Below, one piece after another: positions 17,386 to 26,400 of a stretch of DNA of 64,000 nt (position 1 is its first letter; every line of letters begins with the position of its first letter). Both the position numbers and the translations under genes were made by a program. Source of the stretch: a virus; IMG/VR virus record IMGVR_UViG_3300033153_007973, positions 170,009-234,008 of that record; one strand, 5' to 3'. The notes under the pieces were generated by a model. That model had not been told where the DNA came from and searched no databases. It worked only from the letters and a program-made list of their open reading frames with translations.

Positions 17386-17844
17386 TTATAATAGATTCTT
17401 TGCTAACGGCTCATCTACCTTTGGATGAATCTGAGAAGCCACTTCTCTCTGTTCCATTTCATGCATGATATTATGTATATTATGTTCTTCCCGGACTCTC
17501 TCATCAATGAGCTTCCAGACCTTACGTACCACCCCAAAGTGGATATACTGTCTGGATGCATATGTTGGCGCCGGAGTATCGAAGCCAACTACATACCTTC
17601 TAGCGAGGTCTTTCAGATTCATCCTTGTCATCATATAGGAATAGACAAAGAGGAAATCTATGTCACTAACTCGCCCTTCTTTATGAAGCTCCACCAATGC
17701 CTCTGAGAAGAGGTCCATCAACTCTTGTGGATATTTCTGATATCTTTCGAACATCGTTCTTTCCCGTTGTTCCTCTTCGTTCACATTCTCCTCTGCAAGG
17801 ACAATTCCTGCAGCGTCTCGTTGCATTCTTCCCCAATATCCCAT
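17386..17844 (-). CDS. Hypothetical helical protein (152 aa)
   Basis: I do not recognise the family. The chosen ATG has GGGAGG ten bases upstream; a second ATG at 17754 is possible. The sequence is helical and charged, with E-E-E-Q-R-E-R and E-R-V-R-E-E-H-N-I-H-N-I clusters, and no cysteines or membrane segments. It overlaps the 3' end of the preceding gene by about 160 bases with the long start, or about 70 with the short one. It sits between a possible nuclease and the RuvC-like resolvase, so a role in DNA processing is possible but unproven. Confidence 0.5.
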   Translation of the reverse strand: MGYWGRMQRDAAGIVLAEENVNEEEQRERTMFERYQKYPQELMDLFSEALVELHKEGRVSDIDFLFVYSYMMTRMNLKDLARRYVVGFDTPAPTYASRQYIHFGVVRKVWKLIDERVREEHNIHNIMHEMEQREVASQIHPKVDEPLAKNLL

Positions 17845-18511
17845 AGGTCATCTGCCTCCCTAATCTGTGGATGTTTTGTTTGCATTCGTCTATGTACTCT
17901 GGCGTGAGATCCAGCCTATATACAGTTTTCCTGAAAGCAGAAATAACGTCTACTAAGACTGGATTCGTCGACATGAGATCGGATGCGAGGCAGACTGTCC
18001 CCATTACTCGTGGGTTATACAGTAACCATACCTTGCTTGGTTCCCTGTCAGGATCTAAATGGTAAATTATTAAGCGAAGGCCAAACTTTGGACTGGAACT
18101 CGAGGTCTCACTAGTCTTAACCTCAGACAACATAAGGTCAATATTGAGATTGATTGGGTTCCCGTCACCTACGTATAGTACAGGGAGATTAAAACCAGCT
18201 ACTCTTTTTCTGGATATTCCACCAGTATGAATAGCTTTCCCTACACAAAATGAAAGGTTATCGACGGCACGGTAGGCCTTATTGATGAGTTGCTCATCAA
18301 AGCGCTTTAAGAGCGCTCTGAGAAGCTTTTTGAGGAGGGGTAAAGAGTATTCTCTACGTTTAACTTGGAGGGTCATGTACCTAGCCATAGCGAAAACGAC
18401 CGAACGTTCATACACTACTTCAGCAACTCTTGTATCACCGTTCTCAGCGATATCAGCGTAGGTAGGGCACAGCATAAACCACTGTGCATATCTTGTTGAC
18501 TGTATATCCAT
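17681..18511 (-). CDS. Possible PD-(D/E)XK-type protein with a C-terminal Cys cluster
   Basis: The protein has up to 276 residues. Near residue 130 it has L-N-I-D-L-M-L-S-E-V-K-T, an Asp followed by E-V-K as in PD-(D/E)XK nucleases. Near residue 233 it has C-R-N-C-P-C-R-G-E-C, reminiscent of the Fe-S cluster region of Cas4/AddB-type nucleases, with another Cys at E-C-K-Q-N just before. Neither match is complete, so the call is tentative. The ATG at 18511 lacks a ribosome site and directly follows a hairpin with a T-run, so the true start may be a later Met. Confidence 0.4.
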   Translation of the reverse strand: MDIQSTRYAQWFMLCPTYADIAENGDTRVAEVVYERSVVFAMARYMTLQVKRREYSLPLLKKLLRALLKRFDEQLINKAYRAVDNLSFCVGKAIHTGGISRKRVAGFNLPVLYVGDGNPINLNIDLMLSEVKTSETSSSSPKFGLRLIIYHLDPDREPSKVWLLYNPRVMGTVCLASDLMSTNPVLVDVISAFRKTVYRLDLTPEYIDECKQNIHRLGRQMTYGILGKNATRRCRNCPCRGECERRGTTGKNDVRKISEISTRVDGPLLRGIGGAS

Positions 18512-18514
18512 TAT

Positions 18515-18544
18515 AAAAAGCAGGTCAAGGGAGTGGCTACCTGC
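18515..18544 (-). terminator. Possible rho-independent terminator
   Basis: On the minus strand GCAGGT and ACCTGC pair across a 13-nt loop and are followed directly by TTTTTAT. It lies at the end of the 343-base non-coding stretch that holds the tRNA-like segment, so it could end that RNA. The stem is only six base pairs and the next gene starts inside the T-run. The call is therefore moderate. Confidence 0.4.
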
Positions 18545-18679
18545 GTCGCCCTAGTAGATATCATGCTCGAACCAGTTCCGCCCCTATTTACGGAGATCCG
18601 GGAATGCCAGTTGATTTACTTAATTATCGGAGGACAACTGACTCTATTACCGAGCTGCTTTTCCAGCATGGACCCTCCG

Positions 18680-18836
18680 CTAGGCACAACCAGGGATTCG
18701 AACCCTGGACATCGCATGACATGTAAAACATGTAACATGCATTCTGAAGCGCACTGACGCACCCCGTTATAGGGTACCGTGCTCACAAGTACGTCTACTT
18801 GTGTCCCGCATCTGCCCTTTCTGCTACCGTACCTAG
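18680..18836 (-). ncRNA. tRNA-like structured RNA, isotype not assignable
   Basis: The 343 bases between the flanking genes hold no convincing gene. On the minus strand a perfect T-arm is present (CAGGG-TTCGAAT-CCCTG, 18691-18707) followed by the acceptor-type strand GTTGTGC. Two 5' partners are possible: GCACGGT at 18776-18782, giving a 99-nt molecule, or CTAGGTACGGT at 18826-18836, pairing over 11 bp with four G-U pairs and giving a 157-nt molecule. A perfect 8-bp hairpin (18784-18803) lies between the two partners. The D and anticodon arms are not clear and no CCA is encoded. Confidence 0.4.
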
Positions 18837-18853
18837 AAAATCTATTTCTCCTT

Positions 18854-19381
18854 CTATCCTTCATCCTTCTTGTCTCTCTTTGGACCACATGCCTTAAAGA
18901 GCTTTAACTCTTCCTTGGAGAGATCTTCGAACCATGGGCTTTGTGGTCTCATGCCCCTCTTCCTGCAAGCCCAGAGTATAGTACCATAAGCCTTAGATAA
19001 TTCAACGCACTCTTGTAGACCTTTTATCTCTTCCGGCTTGATCTCTTCCGAGTCTGCACATGCCCACCAAAATACATCGTTGCAATTTACGTATAGCTTG
19101 ATGGTTTCATCTGCGTCAATGTGTATCCAATCCTTTAAAAGAGCGTCCTCGATTTCAGTTCGATATTGATGCTTCCTGATAAAGTCTGCTATCTGACTCG
19201 CCTTCTTCGCAATCCCCATTATTGCTTCGTTATGTCCTTCCATTCTTTCTGTCCGTTTTTCGTACGGATTCTTTCCGCCAGTTACAGCTGCTGCATATAT
19301 ACCAACATCATCTATCGCTAGGCGATATGGGAGATTTTCAATAGCTGCTTCTCTATAGTCTACTTCAATCTTCTTCATCAT
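18854..19381 (-). CDS. Hypothetical protein (175 aa)
   Basis: I do not recognise this protein. The start is the ATG of M-M-K-K-I-E-V-D-Y behind AGGAAGTGG; an earlier ATG at 19405 lacks such a site. It is acidic, with an N-terminal I-A-I-x-x-V-G-I-Y-A-A-A-V type segment, Trp and Cys scattered from residue 100 on (N-D-V-F-W-W-A-C-A-D) and a charged tail. There are no catalytic motifs. It is the gene immediately downstream of the primase-helicase. Confidence 0.5.
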   Translation of the reverse strand: MMKKIEVDYREAAIENLPYRLAIDDVGIYAAAVTGGKNPYEKRTERMEGHNEAIMGIAKKASQIADFIRKHQYRTEIEDALLKDWIHIDADETIKLYVNCNDVFWWACADSEEIKPEEIKGLQECVELSKAYGTILWACRKRGMRPQSPWFEDLSKEELKLFKACGPKRDKKDEG

Positions 19382-19477
19382 TCCACTTCCTAAGAGGACA
19401 GCCACGATGCAGACTGAGAGGGTATCCGCATCGTGTTGTCCAAATGCTCGGTCAGGAGCACCTCACAAGGAGGCTTA

Positions 19478-21973
19478 TTAAGACCAGTCTCCGTTACTCT
19501 GTTGTTCCCTGGTTCTGATCTCTTTCTGTTCATCCAGGGACAGTTCTGTCATCTGGTTCATCACAGGGTTGAACTTCTGGAGTATACTACCCTTGAAATA
19601 CCCCAGCTTGTTCTTCTGAATGTCTGCATCAAGGTAAGGATATGTCCTTCCTGATGAACCATCATTCCAGGAGTACTTAGTGCCCTTTTCTCCCTTGGCT
19701 TGTAGATCATTCCATATAACCACACCTAAGTCAAGCAAATATTCTATTCTTATTGTCTCTGAAATACTGTTCAGAGTGGGCTTCCGATTGCCAGTTCTCT
19801 CAGATTTGTTCATCTCTAGCACACTAAAGACGGGCATATCATACTTGGTAGCCAGTCTCTTCAGCTGTTGAGCAGTATCCATAACGTTAGCGCGTGCGTC
19901 TCCTCCGTACGATGTAACATCCATGAAGCTATGCAGACTATCTACGAACAGCACCATTTGCCTACCGGAGAGTTCCTTCTTGTTATGGAAGACTTCAACA
20001 AGCCTCTTGATATCTACGATAGAGACAACCTCACTAGAGTCTTTTACAATGACTCTTCCATACATCTTGTTCTTCCATTGAAGCTCACCAAGTGCCATCC
20101 TTCTCATGTTGTCGAAGCCTTGTGCAACCTTCTTCAGTGATTCCTCCCTGATTTCAGGTATGGTTATGCTTCCTGGATACTTTACGTTGTTAATCGGCAT
20201 GCTCATCATGTTAGCTATAATAGCAGGAATAGTTGCTGTACTTGGATCATCAAGACTACAGTATATAATGAACGTGTCTGGATTGTTGGCTGCGATTCCT
20301 ATTGCTAAATTCCTGGTGAATGCGCTCTTTCCATGATTTGGATATCCTGCCATACCTATCAGAGCGGCTCCCTTTGGAATTTGAATATACTTATCAAATC
20401 TAGCCATCCCTGTCTTCAACATCTGGAAGCGGGCATTAACAGTAGCCTTCTCCAGTTCCTCAAGCTGCTGTGTATAATCTCTGTCATCTCCAGTAATACT
20501 ATGCTTCGTGAATGTAAAGAGTTGACTTTGTGCTTTCTCTAGCAAAAGGATTCTGTCGTTGAGCTTCATTCGTTTGCCATCGGAGATCATTTGGCTCCAG
20601 CAACTGTCTGCCTTCCCTGCAATATTATCATCTTCGACTGTTCGGATCCATTCGAATTGATCCCACATCTCAGCAAAGGGTTTTTCCAGTACATCTGATA
20701 ATTGTTGGATAGCTCGACGTCTTAGCATAGGTTGCTTCGTGTAACCTGTGAGCCATCTCATGAAATTATTGATCTTTTCGTCTTCGTCACCCAGTGGATC
20801 TTTGTTGGCAACGAATGTATTATGAATAATATACTCTGGTAGAGAGTATCTATCCAGTTTCTTGAATGCTTCGATACCCTTTGTCCGAATCATGGAATCA
20901 GGATCATCTTCTCCTGGAGGGAGGATGATCAAGTCAAGGGATATAGCCCTGTTATTCTTGAAGATCTTTTCGACTGTACCTAGCATCTTGTTCTGTCCTG
21001 TCTCATCACTGTCCAGACATAAGATGATCTTTCTGACTTCATTAGAGATCATAACAGTTAGATGGTCATCACTGAATGATACACCACCTAGTGCTGCGGA
21101 GTTTTTCAGTCCGTGCTTGTGTGCAGTTATTGCATCTGTGTATCCTTCGAAGATGTATAGTTCTCCGTTAGTTCTAGTATATTCTAAGGCTCTGTCCAGT
21201 AGGTACATAGCTGCGGACTTCTTGTATGCTTTGGTGTTATTAGTATTCAGATACTTCGGAGCTATGTTTCCAGTAATGTTTTTGTTTGCTTTCTTCTCCT
21301 CGAATAACATATCTCGACCAGCAAATCCAATCGGAGCCCCGGCTTCATCACATACTCCGAACAGTAGTCTATCTTGATGAAAGAGCTGTTTAGCAAGGCT
21401 GGATCTCGCATCGTTGGGACCGTATCCGGCACCCGCGGCTTCAATCTGTTCTTCGCTATGTGTCTTCCTGAGATGAGTATATAGTTCTCCATAGTTAACG
21501 TTGCCTATCAGATATAGCTTGGAGTCTTCTAGAGTCATGTTCCTCTGTCCTAGATATCTCTCAAGTCTCTCTGTCTTCTTGATCATATACTGGACAATAG
21601 CTTCGTTGACTTTTACTGCAGCTATCTTCTTCTTGAAGCGATCATCCAACATTGTATCATCGAAGTGAATTCCCAGGTCCTTACATAGTATGGGAATCGT
21701 CTTAGTAACGAATGCGCTACCCCTAATTGGTAGTCCATCTACGACGTTAGCCATATTAAAGATGTCATATCCTAGTCCACAACCATGACATAGAAATCTA
21801 TACTCAGGTCCGTCTCTCCAAAACGATGCCGAAGCCGCTCTGTCACCATGTTTATGAGCATTACTATTTGGGCAGCGGAAATTTTGACCGGTTGATCTTT
21901 TGACCCCTTTAAGCTCCATGTATTCAAGGAGCTTAGATTTAAGTTCTGTTTTCAGTCTTTCTATCTCAGTCAT
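19478..21973 (-). CDS. Bifunctional DNA primase-helicase (DnaG/TOPRIM + DnaB-like)
   Basis: The 831-residue protein has three parts. Near residues 29-60 is a zinc site (C-P-N-S-N-A-H then C-H-G-C) as in CHC2 primases. Near residues 270-330 is a TOPRIM region with Y-I-F-E-G-Y-T-D-A and L-C-L-D-S-D-E-T-G. From about 530 is a RecA-type helicase with Walker A G-Y-P-N-H-G-K-S near 547 and Walker B V-L-F-V-D-S near 675. This is the T7 gp4/Twinkle-like layout that unwinds DNA and makes primers at the phage fork. It overlaps the preceding gene by 4 bases (ATGA). Confidence 0.85.
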   Translation of the reverse strand: MTEIERLKTELKSKLLEYMELKGVKRSTGQNFRCPNSNAHKHGDRAASASFWRDGPEYRFLCHGCGLGYDIFNMANVVDGLPIRGSAFVTKTIPILCKDLGIHFDDTMLDDRFKKKIAAVKVNEAIVQYMIKKTERLERYLGQRNMTLEDSKLYLIGNVNYGELYTHLRKTHSEEQIEAAGAGYGPNDARSSLAKQLFHQDRLLFGVCDEAGAPIGFAGRDMLFEEKKANKNITGNIAPKYLNTNNTKAYKKSAAMYLLDRALEYTRTNGELYIFEGYTDAITAHKHGLKNSAALGGVSFSDDHLTVMISNEVRKIILCLDSDETGQNKMLGTVEKIFKNNRAISLDLIILPPGEDDPDSMIRTKGIEAFKKLDRYSLPEYIIHNTFVANKDPLGDEDEKINNFMRWLTGYTKQPMLRRRAIQQLSDVLEKPFAEMWDQFEWIRTVEDDNIAGKADSCWSQMISDGKRMKLNDRILLLEKAQSQLFTFTKHSITGDDRDYTQQLEELEKATVNARFQMLKTGMARFDKYIQIPKGAALIGMAGYPNHGKSAFTRNLAIGIAANNPDTFIIYCSLDDPSTATIPAIIANMMSMPINNVKYPGSITIPEIREESLKKVAQGFDNMRRMALGELQWKNKMYGRVIVKDSSEVVSIVDIKRLVEVFHNKKELSGRQMVLFVDSLHSFMDVTSYGGDARANVMDTAQQLKRLATKYDMPVFSVLEMNKSERTGNRKPTLNSISETIRIEYLLDLGVVIWNDLQAKGEKGTKYSWNDGSSGRTYPYLDADIQKNKLGYFKGSILQKFNPVMNQMTELSLDEQKEIRTREQQSNGDWS

Positions 21974-23436
21974 CCTGCATATCCTCTTTCATAGTAATAT
22001 GGTGAGCGCCATTCTGATATCTCCATCCTCTTCTTGTGCCACTTATACTCCAGACTTCTGCACTTATCATAGATATGTCTGAGATATCCGGGAAGGAACT
22101 TCTTTCCGATTCTTAGCTTGTAAATTATGTTCATTTCTTGTTTTATCTTGTCGATATTATTAACTGTATTATTTGTTTCACATCCTACCACCTTGGTTTC
22201 TCTTAACATCACAGCTGATTCTATAATCGAACCGATTAAAGCCATCATGTATACATTGTCTGCATAGTTAAAGTATCTGGTATCTGGACATATGAAACCA
22301 ACACAATGGCTGCACTTCGCCTGTTTTTTGGCTTCCTTTGAGTCATGGAGAAATGATACATCATTACTCGCATATTCTTTAACTAATCTTTCCATTGATG
22401 GTAAAGCAGCACCAAATATCCCAGTTGGTAGGATAACAATTGGAAAGAATGGTCTTGGTAAAATTGAACCCATTGCTAACATTCTGCGTGAGAACATCTC
22501 TGCCTCATCTGATGATCTATACCCACTGTCAGGCTTTGGAGGTCTATCGATTATCTGTCTTGTGTCTCTAGCAATATGCTTACAGTATGGAACTTTATAT
22601 ATCCATGATGGTATGGTTTGATGGTCTATCTCCTTGTTTGAGAGTGTGTGTTGCAATGTGTCCAGATTTGATAGAAGAATCGAGTTCCGACTGCTGTTAG
22701 GTTGACATACAAAATCGACCTTGGGAAAGAATCCTTTGTTTACTGCAGTTACAATTGCTTGACCTGCACTAGTGACCATTGCTTCACATACTGTGCTAAT
22801 CTTTCTATTATATCGTGTTGGATCTAGCAGTGATGTTATTAAAGCTTCTTGCATATGTTTCTTTTCGTGTGCAATGAAGAATCCAGAAAGACATTTCTTA
22901 AAGTTAGGCCTCCAGTCGCTTTGTAACCTGCTTGGTAAGTATGAAGATGCAATATTCTCCTCGTGTGTATCGATAAAGCTGCTATCTCCTGTAGTAAATC
23001 GTCTGTATCTTATGCCTCGATTACCTTGTCTCACGGGGTACTGGATTGACAAAGACTGAGATGACATCATTATTCCATGTAGGTGATCTTGTGTGTATTG
23101 TGATGATACTTGGTGAACACTATCTGATACATGAGTTCTCATTGGTCTCATAATGGGTATGATTCTGGAGCTATCTGCCAAGTTATTCATTTCTTCTGTA
23201 TTATTTGCAGCGAATTCACAGAGTCTTTGTCGATCTACAGTGCCGAAATCATTTGCTTCTATGGGAGCGATAGATCGAAATGTATTATATCCATGATATA
23301 GATATGATCGAAGTGTAGATTCTATATTACATCTTGATTGATTATACGTTGCTAACTCAAGAACTCGTACATCCTCCGTCGTGTGTTCTTCTCTTGGAGT
23401 AGCAAGAAGTGGTATAGAAACTGTTTTTATCTTCAT
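21970..23436 (-). CDS. Hypothetical protein (488 aa)
   Basis: I do not recognise this protein. It lies between the intein-bearing helicase and the primase-helicase, overlapping each by 4 bases, so it is co-translated with replication proteins and probably works with them. It has Cys pairs near residue 373 (C-S-H-C, then C-P-D) that could bind zinc, and a C-terminal aromatic, basic region (E-W-R-S-P-Y-Y-Y-E-R). The N-terminal half is rich in Arg, Ser and Gln. The ribosome site is GAGAGAGG. Confidence 0.6.
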   Translation of the reverse strand: MKIKTVSIPLLATPREEHTTEDVRVLELATYNQSRCNIESTLRSYLYHGYNTFRSIAPIEANDFGTVDRQRLCEFAANNTEEMNNLADSSRIIPIMRPMRTHVSDSVHQVSSQYTQDHLHGIMMSSQSLSIQYPVRQGNRGIRYRRFTTGDSSFIDTHEENIASSYLPSRLQSDWRPNFKKCLSGFFIAHEKKHMQEALITSLLDPTRYNRKISTVCEAMVTSAGQAIVTAVNKGFFPKVDFVCQPNSSRNSILLSNLDTLQHTLSNKEIDHQTIPSWIYKVPYCKHIARDTRQIIDRPPKPDSGYRSSDEAEMFSRRMLAMGSILPRPFFPIVILPTGIFGAALPSMERLVKEYASNDVSFLHDSKEAKKQAKCSHCVGFICPDTRYFNYADNVYMMALIGSIIESAVMLRETKVVGCETNNTVNNIDKIKQEMNIIYKLRIGKKFLPGYLRHIYDKCRSLEYKWHKKRMEISEWRSPYYYERGYAG

Positions 23437-26400
23437 GTAGAACCTCTCTCATCTGCCTTCCTGATAACCAACTGTAGGAAGTCTCTGTATGATATGTGTT
23501 TTGTCTCCTCGACTGATACGTCTTTGTCTTTCAGATATTTGTCGATCGTCTTTCTCTTTGAGGAGATAACTTCGAATTTATATTGATCAATCATAAACCT
23601 GTTGAATATTACATAGACCTCTGGGTTACCTGTCTGATCGGGCCTCAGGATTCTTCCGATAGCTTGTTCATAGAACGCTGGTGACCATGGAATATCTGAC
23701 ATGATAACAACATCAGCTTGTTCCAAATTGAAGCTCTTTCCAAGGATTCCTATGTTACCAACAGCTACACTATTTGGAGTCTTTCTGAAGTTCTCGATGA
23801 CTTTATATCTTGCTGAAGGTGTCATCTTATTTGAAAGCAAGAAAGTACTCGCTCCACTGTTCTTGAATAGATTACTAAGATCTATACTGGCTTCTGTGAA
23901 TCCTGTAAAGACTAGTACACTTCTTCCCTCACTGAGTTTGTCAATGACCAGGTCTCTTGTTACTAATTGCTTAGCTGTTGGTGTGTTCTGCCATGTTGGA
24001 TCAAGAAGTTTTGGACACTCAGAGATTTTCATCATGGCGATTAGTCGTGCTAAGCTTTTGCTTTCATCTCTGACGAATTCTCTTGAGCCATCTAGAATAG
24101 ACAGATATTGTTCGAACTGTGTATTGTTTGGTTCCGCGACAACTTTCATCTCTTTCACATTGAAACGAAACATATCGTTCTTTACCAATCCTTCATTCTC
24201 TCTGGCGACCTTGACAACCAAGTTTCGGACATAGTCCTTTGTGAATTCAGGATCTGAGCTCATCTTATCATTGATTTTTGCAAGCCTCATATTTGTTGTT
24301 GATATATTATGAACAATCTTGTATGTTGGTTCTCCCTTTTTGTCCTCTCCGAGCCTGGCTACTACCTTCTTATTTTTCCGTCTGATCTCTGTTCCTATGT
24401 GGGATATCGGAGTGGCATCGACCTTGGATACACAGCTCTTGCTACCATATCCGATCACTGCATATGTAGCTAGCTCAGCCATCTTATTAGTAATGACTGT
24501 ACCACTCATGAACATGGAGCGAGCTGGTCTTAGTCTGATCGCTGACTTTGACTTCAAAGATGTAGGAGATTTAACGTTTTGACAATTTTTGACGAGTAAT
24601 CCGTTAGCTACATAGTTGTGATTATCTCCTACGTCGATGTTGAACACTCTTTGATCTTGCTGAGGACTGTATCCAGATTTTCCATTACTTCTTTGTTCCA
24701 GAATCGTAACATTTTCCACCCTAGCATAAGCAATACGGATTCTTTCCTTTTGTCGAGATACTTCCATTTCTTTGTCTTGTGAGATTCTCCGTCTACTTCG
24801 ATTGCTATCTTCTTGTCGGGAATTGCTAGGTCGACTGCATACTTTGTCGGAAGACAGAGATCTGGTCTCTTCCTTCTGAGATTCTTTAGACCGATCTGAA
24901 ATTCCATTGGGTATCCTGTTGCTTTGTGAAGCTTCAGTTGTGGCACAGTTAACTTCCCGTTTCCTCCTCTGGAGAGAAACGTGGGGTTCTTTTTCCATCT
25001 CTTCTTTGTGCCAGCAATAGCTTTCCTCTGAAATTCTGGGTCTGCGTTCATTCGTTTCATTCGTTCTGATTGTGCTTTGAATCCAGTCTTTCGTAGAGCA
25101 GCAGTTGCTTTCTTCTTGTATTTCTTTTGTATAATGTGGAATCTCTTTTGTTGTTTTGGTTGACTGCATCGCCATTTTGCAGAACATTGCTTTCCGCAGA
25201 ATCGTGTGTTCTTGCTCTTTCTCGTTAGTCCGGTACCTAGGCTGAAGTCTTTCCCACACCACTTGCAGGTTTTTGTTATCATCTTTACACGGCGAAGAAT
25301 TCCTGCACACTTCGTACTGCAGCATTTTTGTTGTCTTGTTGATTTTGGTCTGTAATATGTGAACGTTGTTCCACATGAAGCACACTGTCTCGTTTCGTAG
25401 TTCCTTTGCCTTGACATAGCCTTTCTCCTTTGTCCAGATTTTATGGTCTGGAGTACATATGATGCTATGTCCATTATTATATTCTACTTTGACGAGGTTG
25501 TCAACATATGGCTTATGAAAATAATGTACTACGGGTTTGTATTCCCAGTTGTTAGTTTCTAAGTTCTTTGATAATGCGAGTACATCTTCTCTGTTCGTGA
25601 CAATGTCTCCAATCTTTCTTAGCCCTTTGTTTGTCATAATTTCAGTGTCATATGTGAAACACTCATCAAAGATTACCAGATCAAATAGTCCTCGTAGATC
25701 ATCACCTGTAGTATGTATCTTGTATAGGCTCTTCTGTTTCTTATCTTCATTGGACCGTCGACTCTTTATCTTTGTCTCAGCACCTAAGATCGAGTACCCG
25801 ATTAAGGTTATGGGTGTGGCATTTTCCTTGGCGAGTGGGATGTCTGTCAGCTTCTTGATGATGAAAGGTTTCTCCATCTTCAGTTTATCCATCTCTCTTA
25901 TGAATTCATTGAGAGCACCGGGTTCTACGCATACTAGTGTCCTCTTCACACCGAGTGCAAGATGGAGTCCGATTGCGATCCGAGTTTTGCCTAGGCCTAC
26001 ATCACATTGTAGTACTGAAGCCTTCTTTCTCATGGCCATAGCAATTGAATACTTCTGATGCCACTGCAGCTCTAGCTTGTGTATCTTGTTGATCTTTTCG
26101 ATCTGTCCCATGTGTGTTCTGAACAAGTCATCTTTCTCTACTTGAGCAGGTGGAGGGGACATCCATTTCTTGATGTTCCTTACTGCTTTAATAATAGTAG
26201 TCTTAGTGCTATCGTCAACGTCGAAGCCTTCTTTTTCCAAGATTCCTAGTAATAGCTCAATTCTCAGAACGGAGCCCTCAAACTTTGCTAGCTCTATTTC
26301 GAATTCATATGCAACAATGTTCACATCACATGCATCTAGTCTTTTGCGAGTGTTTCGAGCACTATTAGATTCAGGATCATCTTCCTCTGTTGTACCTTGA

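Noticed and set aside
18680-18836. Selenocysteine tRNA (a C-T-T-C-A-G loop is present)
   Set aside because: The loop would have eight bases and the D-stem and acceptor do not fit the selenocysteine tRNA pattern.
25418-25474. Upstream ATG (25474) for the nested endonuclease
   Set aside because: It lacks a ribosome site, whereas the ATG at 25417 has AAAGGAG at ideal distance and begins just before the first zinc finger.
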